DNA of 6,401 bases from Candidatus Saliniplasma halalkaliphilum (GTDB taxonomy: Archaea > Thermoplasmatota > Thermoplasmata > Halarchaeoplasmatales > Halarchaeoplasmataceae): positions 1 through 6,401 of the forward strand of contig JAFDTG010000090.1 of the NCBI GenBank assembly GCA_019594235.1. Direction: 5' to 3'. This document shows positions 1 through 6,178 of this stretch, one piece after another. Below the pieces are notes generated by a model. That model was not told the origin of the DNA. It made no database searches and saw only the letters and a program-made list of their open reading frames with translations. Position numbers and translations under genes: made by a program. Numbering within the stretch: position 1 is the stretch's first letter; the number at the start of each line of letters is the position of its first letter.

Positions 1-488
1 CGAATATTGTGATATTCAAAGAGATGATCATGACTAGCGCAGCTAGGAGTACCAACCTAGATTACAGCAGTATAGAAACTTCAGTTCTGATACATGAATG
101 GGGCCATCTCATAGGATTGGTTGGAAGGGGATACGATAGTGAACACGAGGACCACGAATACCCACACCACTGCAATCAGGAAGCTGGGAGATGCGTCATG
201 GCGGCATCGGTTGAGATAAGAGTAAATGGTAGAGCGGAGGAACCACCTACAGAATTCTGTGAACTTTGTCAAGCAGATATGGAAACTATCAAAAATATGA
301 ACGAGCCATGGGGGCCTGCTGAGATATTGACTTACATCGCCATGGGTGGAGTCTCAATGGTTGGATTGACTTGGGTTATAAGCGTAGGAAAAGATAAAGA
401 TAAGGAATGGGATGAAGAAAGTTATCAATATGATCCATACTCTTCGGATATGGACTACAAACAAGATGATGAAAAAAAGTACTACTGA
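1..488 (+). CDS. C-terminal part of a membrane-anchored HExxH zinc metalloprotease (archaemetzincin-like), 5' end outside window
   Basis: The reading frame is open to the left edge (first full codon at position 3), so the GTG at 9 is probably not the start and an upstream catalytic N-terminus and perhaps a signal peptide are missing. Residues here are counted from that GTG. H29-E30-W-G-H33 followed by G36 is a gluzincin/metzincin-type zinc and catalytic motif. It is followed by an acidic, His-rich stretch (DHEYPHHC, 48-55), C62-V-M64 resembling a Met-turn, and F83-C84-x-x-C87. Archaemetzincins have HExxHxxGxxHC, CxM and a distal FCxxC in the same order, so this looks like a relative with about 14 extra residues before the third His. 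A hydrophobic span at about 106-126 is a likely membrane helix, followed by a charged, Asp/Tyr/Lys-rich tail. If the protease domain lies outside, the tail would be cytoplasmic. The substrate is unknown. The 3' end overlaps the convergent TraB-family gene by 7 bases. Confidence 0.75.
   Translation, partial: NIVIFKEMIMTSAARSTNLDYSSIETSVLIHEWGHLIGLVGRGYDSEHEDHEYPHHCNQEAGRCVMAASVEIRVNGRAEEPPTEFCELCQADMETIKNMNEPWGPAEILTYIAMGGVSMVGLTWVISVGKDKDKEWDEESYQYDPYSSDMDYKQDDEKKYY
472..478 (-). terminator. T7 tract just after the TraB-family stop codon
   Basis: Read on the minus strand, seven consecutive T residues begin 4 bases beyond the TAG stop of the TraB-family gene, without an obvious hairpin. Archaeal RNA polymerase commonly terminates on U-tracts alone. 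On the plus strand the same bases are the A-run coding for the Lys residues at the end of the protease gene. This is inference from composition and position. Confidence 0.4.
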
Positions 489-1189
489 TCATCGATTTTA
501 TAAGATACGCTGAAACTGACTTCCGCGTTGGATCTATTTTGTTTTTTATTTCTCAATTCTTTCAATCTAACGGTTTCAACTTCCCTTCCCTCTAACTCTT
601 TTAACAAACCGGGTACATGTCCGTCACCAACTACGACTACAACTGAACCGTATCTATCGTCCAGTTCCTTGATATTCTCGGCCATGTAACTATTCCTTTC
701 ATCTATCAAAACATGAGAAACAGATGGCATATTTTTTTCCAATATATCCATGTAATCCGCCTCGTTTTTCTCGTACCTCTCCATTTCCTTTTCAACCCTC
801 TCTTTACTGGTGAACAATCCAGCTACCATCCCAGCTATAAAATATATCTTCTCCTTTAAGCTCATAGCATCCATCATCTTCTGGAATATCATCTTAGCTG
901 GTAGGTCGATAAAAGCTACACCGATGCCTAAGTGTTTCGCAGTATTCACTGCAGTGAGCATCTCGCTTCCAACTTCTACACCGAAATCTTCCGCTATCCT
1001 TTTCTGGATCATACTCATGGCCCTGTAAGTCATGGGAACGTCCTTCTGTTCGTCACCTTGAGATCTCAAGGATGCATACCTCTGTCTATCAAGTTCTACT
1101 GCTATCACTGAAGGATCCTTAGAAACGATCTCGTCCCTCAATCTTTCTGAGATATCGAACACATGAGCGGTACCGATTATAGTTATCAT
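482..1189 (-). CDS. TraB/PrgY (TraB/GumN superfamily) protein, short archaeal form
   Basis: This 235-residue protein has the family hallmarks in order: G6-T-A-H9 after the first beta strand, V31-E-L-D34, E164-R165 followed by N-S-Y-M-A, and G188-D-G-H191 after a run of valines. The two GxxH motifs plus the conserved acidic and Arg residues are the putative metal/catalytic core shared by TraB, PrgY, GumN and Tiki proteins. Tiki is a metal-dependent protease, and PrgY limits pheromone activity in enterococci. The archaeal cellular role is not established. Longer TraB proteins (about 400 residues) carry C-terminal membrane helices. This one lacks them and shows only a mildly hydrophobic stretch at about 115-126, so it is probably soluble or peripheral. 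The ATG has no clear Shine-Dalgarno motif but sits about 35 bases below a TATA-like box. It is downstream of the CDF gene with a 54-base gap and convergent with the protease gene. Confidence 0.85.
   Translation of the reverse strand: MITIIGTAHVFDISERLRDEIVSKDPSVIAVELDRQRYASLRSQGDEQKDVPMTYRAMSMIQKRIAEDFGVEVGSEMLTAVNTAKHLGIGVAFIDLPAKMIFQKMMDAMSLKEKIYFIAGMVAGLFTSKERVEKEMERYEKNEADYMDILEKNMPSVSHVLIDERNSYMAENIKELDDRYGSVVVVVGDGHVPGLLKELEGREVETVRLKELRNKKQNRSNAEVSFSVSYKIDDQ
537..552 (+). terminator. T-rich tract downstream of the protease gene
   Basis: TTTT, G, TTTTTT and then ATTT lie about 50 bases past the protease stop, inside the 3' end of the opposing TraB-family gene. They could terminate plus-strand transcripts by the archaeal T-tract mechanism. 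On the minus strand the same bases encode the Lys/Asn-rich tail of the TraB-family protein, so composition alone may explain them. Confidence 0.3.
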
Positions 1190-1199
1190 AGATTGTAGT

Positions 1200-1235
1200 C
1201 ATCTGACACGATGAAAGAAACGGTATAAAAATGTA
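1200..1235 (-). promoter_or_regulatory. TATA-type promoter for the TraB-family gene
   Basis: On the minus strand TTTTTATA lies at 1231-1224, with A/T-rich sequence upstream. The usual 22-27 base spacing predicts transcription starting near 1200, giving a leader of only about 10 bases. That agrees with the absence of a Shine-Dalgarno motif. The TTTTT at the front of the box could also serve as a weak terminator for the CDF gene, whose stop is 13 bases upstream. Read-through from the CDF gene is not excluded. Confidence 0.45.
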
Positions 1236-1243
1236 TTTGATTC

Positions 1244-2158
1244 CTAATGTTCACAACTTTCTTTTTCGGGATGGCATATCTTTTGAACCGGATCATCACC
1301 ACATTCTACGCACTCTAGTTCTAAAGTGGAATGATAGATATGGAACTCATTGTGAAGTATATCACGGATATCGGATTTTACCTGTTCCGACTCCATCATA
1401 CTGATATCATCGACCAGGATGTGTGCTGAAAATGAATGGATACTGGAACATAAAGTCCAGAGATGTACATCGTGTACATCCCTTACTTCATCTAACTCCT
1501 TGATAGATTCTACAACATCCCCTACTTCTAAATCCTCAGGTGTCCACTGCATTATAACGCCTATAGATTCCTTTAACAATCTGACTGAACCGGATATTAT
1601 CAACAGGGCTATAGCCACACTCAAAACGGGGTCCACCAGATATTTACCGGTGAAATAAATAACGACCGCCCCAACTACGACCGTACCGCTGGAAAGTGTA
1701 TCCGCTAGTAGATGTAAATATACTCCTCTGACGTTGATATCTTTATGGCCATGGAGTAATCGCGTAGCGTATAGATTGCCGAACAAACCGATGACAGCAA
1801 CGATCAGCATCTTCGTGGATTTTACCGCCTGTGGGGAAAGGAAACGCTGGTAGGATTCGTAAAGTATGTAGCCGCTTACGAAAAGCAGTATCACTGCGTT
1901 CAGTAAGGCGGCTAAGACTTCAGCTCGGTGGTGACCGAAGGTCGCTTTATCATGTGCTGGTATGGTCGCCAGGTTGATGGCAGTTAGTGAGGTGGCGATG
2001 GCAAAGGTATCCGTAAGTACATGTCCAGCATCACCTAACAACGCTAAGGAATTAGAGATCAAGTATCCTATCAAAGCCACGATCACTAGACCTATATTGA
2101 TGACCAAAGCTAATCTGAGTTTCCCTTTAGTACCTTGAAAAAAGGAGGTCAATCCCAT
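1244..2158 (-). CDS. Cation diffusion facilitator (CDF) family transporter, zinc type
   Basis: The 304-residue protein has the CDF plan: six membrane helices at about 16-36, 40-62, 79-100, 116-132, 146-169 and 174-196, then a cytoplasmic dimerisation domain at about 208-285. Metal-site residues are visible in helix II (D43, H46-x3-D50) and helix V (H149-x3-D153). The His/Asp pairing is typical of Zn2+ (also Cd/Co) transporters that export metal from the cytoplasm in exchange for protons. A His-rich stretch, H67 (AHD) and G75-H76-H77, follows helix II at the cytoplasmic side. The C-terminal domain keeps DVHDVHLWTL (H229, H232) and further His at 241 and 246. The end is unusual: C283-x2-C286, C295-H296, C302-x-H304 form a compact thiol/imidazole cluster. 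The ATG lies inside the end of the aminotransferase gene (10-base overlap) with a GGTGAT motif 6 bases upstream, so translation is probably coupled. The exact metal is inferred. Confidence 0.93.
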   Translation of the reverse strand: MGLTSFFQGTKGKLRLALVINIGLVIVALIGYLISNSLALLGDAGHVLTDTFAIATSLTAINLATIPAHDKATFGHHRAEVLAALLNAVILLFVSGYILYESYQRFLSPQAVKSTKMLIVAVIGLFGNLYATRLLHGHKDINVRGVYLHLLADTLSSGTVVVGAVVIYFTGKYLVDPVLSVAIALLIISGSVRLLKESIGVIMQWTPEDLEVGDVVESIKELDEVRDVHDVHLWTLCSSIHSFSAHILVDDISMMESEQVKSDIRDILHNEFHIYHSTLELECVECGDDPVQKICHPEKESCEH

Positions 2159-3228
2159 GTTCGCATCACCATCGAGAGTTTTTGAATACCTATGGCTAAT
2201 TTTTGAGTATTGATGCCGAAACAGAGCCTGATATGATCATCGCAATCTTCGGAAAAGAACCTGCCCGGCGAGACCAGAACATCATCTTTAAGGGCTCTTT
2301 CAGCTAATTCGTATGAAGTACAAGGTGATCTAAATTTCGGAAAAGATATAATCCCAGCAGAAGGAGGGATCCACTCAATATGTTTTGAACCTTCTATCCA
2401 ACCCCTAACCATGGAGTGATTTGTCTGAGCTAGAGCTCTAACCTCTGTCAATAAAGTTTCCCTGTTCTCCAGGACATTTAAGGTCATTCTTTCAGATAAT
2501 GTAGAGTTCAAAAGGTTCATATGATATTTCATACGGTGTATTTTTTCGATGAGACCTTCGTTTCTCGAAGCGACCCATCCTATCCTGATGCCACCCATAC
2601 CGAATATTTTTGAGAAACTTGAAGTGACCACAACATTGCGGCCTACTTCCAATGCTGAAGGACCGTCTTTGACGAAATCTCTGAAAATTTCATCCACTAC
2701 CAAAACGATATCTCTTTCTTCGAGGAACTGCTGGATTTTAGATAACTTTTCCTTACCCATAAAGACACCGCTGGGGTTGTGGGGATTGGTCAGCACTACG
2801 GCTTTCGTTCTTTTACTTATGCTCTCCTGCAGTTCATCTAATTTCAAATCAAACCCGTTTTCGTACCGTCTTTTGATCGTTTTAACTTTCAAACCTAACT
2901 GTTTGGGTAACTTTACAAGCGGTTCATAGTTGGGACTTTCCACAAGTACTTCATCACCATGGTCGAATAATGTTAAAAATACAAGCGAATTCGATATCTG
3001 TGCTCCAGGTAATGAAACTATCTCTACATCATTCACTTTCCCGTACATATCGACTAATTTTCTCTCTAATTCCAAACTATATTCATCACTGTACCCGGTA
3101 TCAAAAGATGAAAAAATATTCTTGTCACTGATAACTGAAATATCACTGACACTGCTTGAAGCTAGATCGAAATTGACCTCTTTGTTCTCTACGAGAAAAT
3201 CCCTCAGTGGGAACGTAGTCGTTTTCAT
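2149..3228 (-). CDS. PLP-dependent aminotransferase, class I/II fold
   Basis: The 359-residue protein shows the fold-type I landmarks in order: Y101 in SPNYEP (likely ring stacking), N148-P-H-N-P-S-G154, D179 in VVDEI (binds the pyridine nitrogen), the Schiff-base lysine K207 in SSFSK, R215 in GGIRIGW (cofactor phosphate) and R334 in HIRLCFG (substrate carboxylate). All catalytic residues appear intact, so it should be active, transferring an amino group between an amino acid and a 2-oxo acid, presumably in the cytoplasm. It is somewhat shorter than typical aspartate aminotransferases (about 390-400) because the N-terminal arm is reduced, and it lacks the usual start of a KAP-type enzyme. Substrate specificity cannot be read from the sequence; an aspartate, aromatic, alanine or specialised enzyme is possible. 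An in-frame TAA directly precedes the ATG, so that start is the first possible. No Shine-Dalgarno motif is seen, suggesting a leaderless message. It overlaps the CDF gene and heads the minus-strand cluster. Confidence 0.9.
   Translation of the reverse strand: MKTTTFPLRDFLVENKEVNFDLASSSVSDISVISDKNIFSSFDTGYSDEYSLELERKLVDMYGKVNDVEIVSLPGAQISNSLVFLTLFDHGDEVLVESPNYEPLVKLPKQLGLKVKTIKRRYENGFDLKLDELQESISKRTKAVVLTNPHNPSGVFMGKEKLSKIQQFLEERDIVLVVDEIFRDFVKDGPSALEVGRNVVVTSSFSKIFGMGGIRIGWVASRNEGLIEKIHRMKYHMNLLNSTLSERMTLNVLENRETLLTEVRALAQTNHSMVRGWIEGSKHIEWIPPSAGIISFPKFRSPCTSYELAERALKDDVLVSPGRFFSEDCDDHIRLCFGINTQKLAIGIQKLSMVMRTWD
2165..2170 (-). promoter_or_regulatory. Shine-Dalgarno motif of the CDF gene, inside the aminotransferase coding end
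   Basis: GGTGAT on the minus strand matches the archaeal anti-Shine-Dalgarno (complement of ATCACC) and ends 6 bases before the ATG at 2158. This fixes the start and supports translation from an aminotransferase-CDF bicistronic message. Confidence 0.6.
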
Positions 3229-3252
3229 TTACAAAGAGATAACTCGTTTAAA

Positions 3253-3264
3253 GTTAAAAATGAT
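3253..3264 (-). promoter_or_regulatory. Candidate TATA box for the aminotransferase gene
   Basis: On the minus strand a TTTTTAAC run is centred about 29 bases before the ATG at 3228, which would place the transcript start at or next to the start codon (leaderless). A second A/T patch (CTTTAAACG, 3245-3253) is too close to the ATG to be the TATA box unless the start is internal. The match to the consensus is imperfect. Confidence 0.35.
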
Positions 3265-3299
3265 TCGCTTTTTAGTATCTATTGAGAATATGTTCAGGA

Positions 3300-3315
3300 A
3301 AAAATTAAATAATTT
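3300..3315 (+). promoter_or_regulatory. Candidate A/T-rich promoter for the DUF373-mptE operon
   Basis: AAAAATTAAATAATTT, about 55-70 bases before the DUF373 start, is the most TATA-like segment on the plus strand of the divergent gap. It would give a leader of about 35 bases, long enough for the AAGGAG motif. It deviates from the TTTATATA consensus, so this is a weak call. Confidence 0.3.
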
Positions 3316-3355
3316 GGTAAGGATTCAGAAATAGACTAGGAGAACAGGTCGAAAT

Positions 3356-3361
3356 AAGGAG
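3356..3361 (+). promoter_or_regulatory. Shine-Dalgarno motif of the DUF373 gene
   Basis: AAGGAG ends 8 bases before the ATG at 3370 and is the clearest ribosome binding site in the divergent gap. It fixes the start of the DUF373 gene. A second purine run (TAGGAGAA, near 3337-3344) is too far away to be used. Confidence 0.6.
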
Positions 3362-3369
3362 TAAATCAG

Positions 3370-4494
3370 ATGAGGAAACTTGTCCTCTGTATTGACAGGG
3401 ATGATGATATAGGTACCAAAACGGGTTTAGCTACACCGATTATCGGAAGAAAAAGTATGCTAAATGCCGCTGTAAAACTGGGGCTGAGGGATCCAGAAGA
3501 TTCGGATACGAATTCATTGTTCTCAGCTATATCAACATACGACGAATTGAAAAGGGAAGGTCAAGATGTCGAGTTGGCTGCTGTAACAGGGTCCCCACAA
3601 ATCGGATGGAGATCTGACGAGATCCTTGCCAAGGAACTAGACAATATACTGAAAAAAACTGATCCGGATTCTGTTATCTTGATATCCGATGGTGCTGAAG
3701 ATGAATATATAACACCAATTATCACGTCGAAGGTCGATATCTCTCACGTAAAAAATGTGCATGTTAAACAGATAAAGAGTGTAGAGAATTTCTATTACAT
3801 GATAGTTAAGAGTCTGCAGGAAGAGAAGACAAAAAGAAAAGTTCTGTTTCCTGTTTCCCTGGCACTGCTTGTTTACGGCTTTTTTACCGTACTATCACTT
3901 ATAGGAGATATATATTACAGGGGATGGGGAGCGTTAGAAGGATTTTCTTCTTTCGGTGTGGGTTTGATCTCATTCGTACTCGGTATATATATCATAGGCA
4001 GGATATTTGAATTAGATAGGAAATTATTAAGAGCGTACTACGATTTGAAAAAAGCTATCAGTACCGCTGCCGTATGGCTACCCTTTACGATAGTTGCGAT
4101 ACTAGTGGTTTTAGGAAGTACTCAACTGGGATGGAGTGCAATATTGGATTTAGACGAACCATCCATGTTTGTGGCATTTTTGACTTTCGCTAGTACAGTT
4201 ATATGGTGGTGGATCGGAGCCATATTACTTCACGAACTCGGGCAGGTCATAGATATATATCTAAAACAGGGCGAGATCAAGAGGTCCTTCTGGGCTATCT
4301 TGTTCTCACTCCTCGCACTAACATTCATATTCTGGGGTGCCTTCAGTTATATCCGGGTGATGGTTGGGATGGAAGCCGGAAATGTTCTACCCATGGTAGC
4401 GATCAATATCACGTTAGGCCTCCTCATAGGTATACTTGGAGGTATAACCCACGCTGGTTTTGAAGAAGAAAGTACAGATGATGAAAAAGATTGA
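3370..4494 (+). CDS. DUF373 family archaeal membrane protein
   Basis: This 374-residue protein has a soluble N-terminal domain (1 to about 155) and a membrane domain with about six helices (near 158-178, 192-212, 232-254, 266-289, 306-328 and 338-358), ending in an acidic tail. The soluble half carries the acidic family motifs: C7-I-D-R-D-D-D-I-G15, G26-R-K following TPIIG, D41-P-E-D-S-D46, V72-T-G and S106-D-G-A-E-D-E-Y113. The alternating hydrophobic strands and Asp-rich loops look like an alpha/beta (Rossmann-like) fold that could bind a metal or nucleotide, but that is inference; the function of the family is unknown. The length fits the full-size family. It is probably co-transcribed with mptE, which begins 20 bases after its stop, and it diverges from the aminotransferase gene. 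The N-terminal domain presumably faces the cytoplasm, as no signal peptide precedes it. Confidence 0.88.
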   Translation: MRKLVLCIDRDDDIGTKTGLATPIIGRKSMLNAAVKLGLRDPEDSDTNSLFSAISTYDELKREGQDVELAAVTGSPQIGWRSDEILAKELDNILKKTDPDSVILISDGAEDEYITPIITSKVDISHVKNVHVKQIKSVENFYYMIVKSLQEEKTKRKVLFPVSLALLVYGFFTVLSLIGDIYYRGWGALEGFSSFGVGLISFVLGIYIIGRIFELDRKLLRAYYDLKKAISTAAVWLPFTIVAILVVLGSTQLGWSAILDLDEPSMFVAFLTFASTVIWWWIGAILLHELGQVIDIYLKQGEIKRSFWAILFSLLALTFIFWGAFSYIRVMVGMEAGNVLPMVAINITLGLLIGILGGITHAGFEEESTDDEKD

Positions 4495-4502
4495 TCAACC
4501 AT

Positions 4503-4507
4503 CAAGG
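4503..4507 (+). promoter_or_regulatory. Shine-Dalgarno motif deciding the mptE start
   Basis: AAGGT lies 7 bases before the ATG at 4515. The alternative in-frame TTG at 4491, which overlaps the DUF373 stop, has no comparable motif ahead of it. The conserved MptE N-terminus (the DWEPIY stretch) also begins right after the ATG at 4515. Confidence 0.5.
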
Positions 4508-4514
4508 TTTTGCT

Positions 4515-5138
4515 ATGAATTATAAAGATTGGGAACCCATATATGAAAAAATACTCAGTGACTTTGGATATTCGAAAGAAAATGATATAGAATCCGCTAA
4601 ATTACTGGGTGAAATAAGAGGTTCCGACGGTATCGAAGTTTTAAATAAAATTAAGGGTACTGAAGTCGAGGTTTTAGGTCCCTACGGTGAAGTTGCCACG
4701 GGTGAAATAAATATGATCGCTGGAGCAGCCCTTTCACATGTAGGTGAAATAGATGTTGAAAACTCTCTGTTGATCACGGACCTTGACGGGAATACAGACC
4801 TACAGATGGAACAAAATAAAAAAGGTCTGACCACGCTTATACACGCCCACGGGGACAATGTTGATCTAATAAAAAAATATAGTCCAAAATTTACGGGGCA
4901 CGTGATATCAACATGCCAGTGCAGACCTCCGGATGATGTATACAATTTCGGTGGTTTCACGGATGGGGACAGGTGCGTGTTCCTAGCAGATCATTTTGAG
5001 GCAGAGAAAATCCTATTAAATGGCTGGGATTTTGATAATCCGGCTTCTAAAGGCGGGGACAAAAAAATCAAAAGAAAGAAACTAGTCTGGGCTCAGAAAC
5101 TTATAAGTATGGTGGAAACATCGATACACTTAAAATAA
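4515..5138 (+). CDS. mptE: 6-hydroxymethyl-7,8-dihydropterin diphosphokinase, MptE type (DUF115)
   Basis: The predicted 207-residue product starts with DWEPIYEKILSDFGY, the typical MptE N-terminus. It carries T88-D-L-D-G92, H110-A-H-G-D-N115, T133 in the TCQCRP turn, N144-F-G-G-F-T-D-G-D-R153, a WDFDN motif (171-175) and the C-terminal basic KRKKLVWAQKLI helix (186-197). MptE transfers diphosphate from ATP to 6-hydroxymethyl-7,8-dihydropterin in the cytoplasm, the activation step for building tetrahydromethanopterin or folate-like C1 carriers in archaea. It is unrelated in sequence to bacterial FolK. The glycine loop, normally like GAGPSL, reads G55-P-Y-G-E-V here, a departure worth noting. 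The length is close to the usual 210-240. The gene follows DUF373 by 20 bases on the same strand. I see no strong terminator after it, and tfb has its own promoter 33 bases downstream. No other pterin gene is in the window. Confidence 0.87.
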   Translation: MNYKDWEPIYEKILSDFGYSKENDIESAKLLGEIRGSDGIEVLNKIKGTEVEVLGPYGEVATGEINMIAGAALSHVGEIDVENSLLITDLDGNTDLQMEQNKKGLTTLIHAHGDNVDLIKKYSPKFTGHVISTCQCRPPDDVYNFGGFTDGDRCVFLADHFEAEKILLNGWDFDNPASKGGDKKIKRKKLVWAQKLISMVETSIHLK

Positions 5139-5170
5139 GCAATCTCGTAGGTCACTACTTCTTCGATTGA

Positions 5171-5190
5171 GGGGAATCTTTATATAAACG
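5171..5190 (+). promoter_or_regulatory. Strong BRE/TATA promoter of tfb
   Basis: TTTATATAAA at 5179-5188 is a near-perfect archaeal TATA box, preceded by a purine-rich GGGGAATC in the position of the TFB-recognition element. The usual spacing puts the transcript start near 5209-5213. Since the product is TFB itself, the promoter would be recognised by its own gene product, as for any TFB-dependent promoter. Confidence 0.75.
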
Positions 5191-5213
5191 ACAGAAAAAT
5201 TAGAATGAAATAT

Positions 5214-5217
5214 AGGT
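5214..5217 (+). promoter_or_regulatory. Shine-Dalgarno motif deciding the tfb start
   Basis: AGGT lies 8 bases before the ATG at 5226. It sits just downstream of the predicted transcript start and favours 5226 over the in-frame ATG at 5205, which would lie at or ahead of the 5' end of the message. Confidence 0.45.
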
Positions 5218-5225
5218 ATGTTAAA

Positions 5226-6161
5226 ATGGAAGATGAATCACAAAAAAAGATCGAAAAGATACAGCACTGCCCCGAGTGCTCGAGCGAACACATATCAAAA
5301 GATTACCACCGGGGGGAGCTGTTGTGTGAAAATTGTGGTTTAGTTTTAGATGATGAATATATAGATGACGGACCGGAATGGAGGGCTTTCGACGCTAAAC
5401 AGAGAGAAAAAAGAGCTAGAACGGGAGCCCCGATGAATTATTTGAGTCATGATAAAGGACTTTCCACGTCGATTTCCTGGAAAAATAAAGACGCTTATGG
5501 GAGGACCATACCTCACAAGAATAGAGGACAGATATATAGAGTTAGAAAATGGCACAGGAGGATAAGGGTCTCAAACGCTACTGAAAGAAATCTTGCCACA
5601 GCCTTGAGAGAGCTGGATAGATTATCTTCTAAGATGGGGTTGCCCAGGAGTATACGTGAGACCGCCGCTATGATATATAGAAAAGCGGTTGAAAAGAATT
5701 TGATCCGAGGTAGAAGTATAGAGACGGTTATCGCCTCTTCTCTGTACGCTGGTTGTAGAAAATGTGACGTTCCACGTACATTGACTGAAATATCCGATGT
5801 AGCTCAAGCCGATGAAAAACAGATCGGAAGGGCATATAGGTTTCTCTCAAGAGAACTACAATTGAAACTTCTTCCTACCAGACCAGAGAACTATATCAAG
5901 AGGTTCTGTAGTAAGTTAGATTTGGGTAGGAATGTTGTGAATAAAGGTGAGGAGATCATAGAGAAAGCGAACGAACTAGGATTGACATCTGGAAAAGGAC
6001 CAACTGGGATCGCTGCGGCTTCAATTTATATTTCATCTATCTTAGAAGGGGAACCAAGAACGCAGAGAGCCATAGCCGAAGTAGCTGGCGTTACCGAAGT
6101 CACTATTCGAAACAGGTACAAAGAGATAGCTGAAGAGATCGGTATCACCATAGAAACTTGA
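5226..6161 (+). CDS. tfb: Transcription initiation factor B (TFB, TFIIB homolog)
   Basis: TFB binds the TBP-TATA complex, contacts the BRE and recruits RNA polymerase. The 311-residue protein has all parts: an N-terminal zinc ribbon (C15-x2-C18, C34-x2-C37), the B-reader/B-linker segment at about 51-95 (P50-E-W-R-A-F, R63-A-R-T-G-A-P, then T81 to W85 and G92-R-T-I), and two cyclin-like repeats at about 108-205 and 212-305. The second repeat ends in a helix-turn-helix (T279 to Y298, [12 protein letters not shown]) that is the BRE-reading helix. Length and order match canonical archaeal TFBs, so it looks fully functional rather than a degenerate paralog. The first ATG in frame (5205) would add 7 residues, but promoter and ribosome-site spacing favour 5226. 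Whether the genome holds other TFB copies cannot be seen. It is flanked by mptE upstream and, after a T-tract, by the DUF6015-like gene. Confidence 0.95.
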   Translation: MEDESQKKIEKIQHCPECSSEHISKDYHRGELLCENCGLVLDDEYIDDGPEWRAFDAKQREKRARTGAPMNYLSHDKGLSTSISWKNKDAYGRTIPHKNRGQIYRVRKWHRRIRVSNATERNLATALRELDRLSSKMGLPRSIRETAAMIYRKAVEKNLIRGRSIETVIASSLYAGCRKCDVPRTLTEISDVAQADEKQIGRAYRFLSRELQLKLLPTRPENYIKRFCSKLDLGRNVVNKGEEIIEKANELGLTSGKGPTGIAAASIYISSILEGEPRTQRAIAEVAGVTEVTIRNRYKEIAEEIGITIET

Positions 6162-6168
6162 TTTTTTT
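6162..6168 (+). terminator. T7 tract terminator directly after tfb
   Basis: Seven T residues follow the TGA stop immediately and are followed by ACTTT. There is no hairpin, as is usual for archaeal intrinsic termination. It separates tfb from the next gene, which has its own TATA box starting 13 bases later. Confidence 0.6.
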
Positions 6169-6178
6169 ACTTTAGGGA

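Noticed and set aside
2930..3334. Open frame of 134 codons on the plus strand opposite the aminotransferase start
   Set aside because: It mirrors a well-supported aminotransferase gene, its Ser/Leu-rich product matches nothing recognisable, and it has no suitable ribosome site.
3229..3369. Possible small gene or RNA in the divergent gap
   Set aside because: No convincing start with a ribosome site, no hairpin-rich segment and no known RNA motif is seen; promoter elements for both flanking genes account for the space.
4250..4263. Perfect palindrome TAGATATATATCTA
   Set aside because: It lies inside the DUF373 coding region, in codons for Ile-Asp-Ile-Tyr, and is low-complexity AT repeat; chance and codon choice explain it.
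4203..4463. Open frame of 86 codons in another plus-strand frame within DUF373
   Set aside because: It lies wholly inside the conserved membrane domain of DUF373 and its product has no hydrophobic or family pattern.
4491..4514. TTG at 4491 as an mptE start overlapping the DUF373 stop
   Set aside because: There is no ribosome site in front of it, and the eight extra residues do not resemble MptE; the ATG at 4515 fits better.
5139..5170. Terminator or RNA element between mptE and tfb
   Set aside because: The stretch has no T-run longer than two and no clear stem-loop, so no call can be supported.
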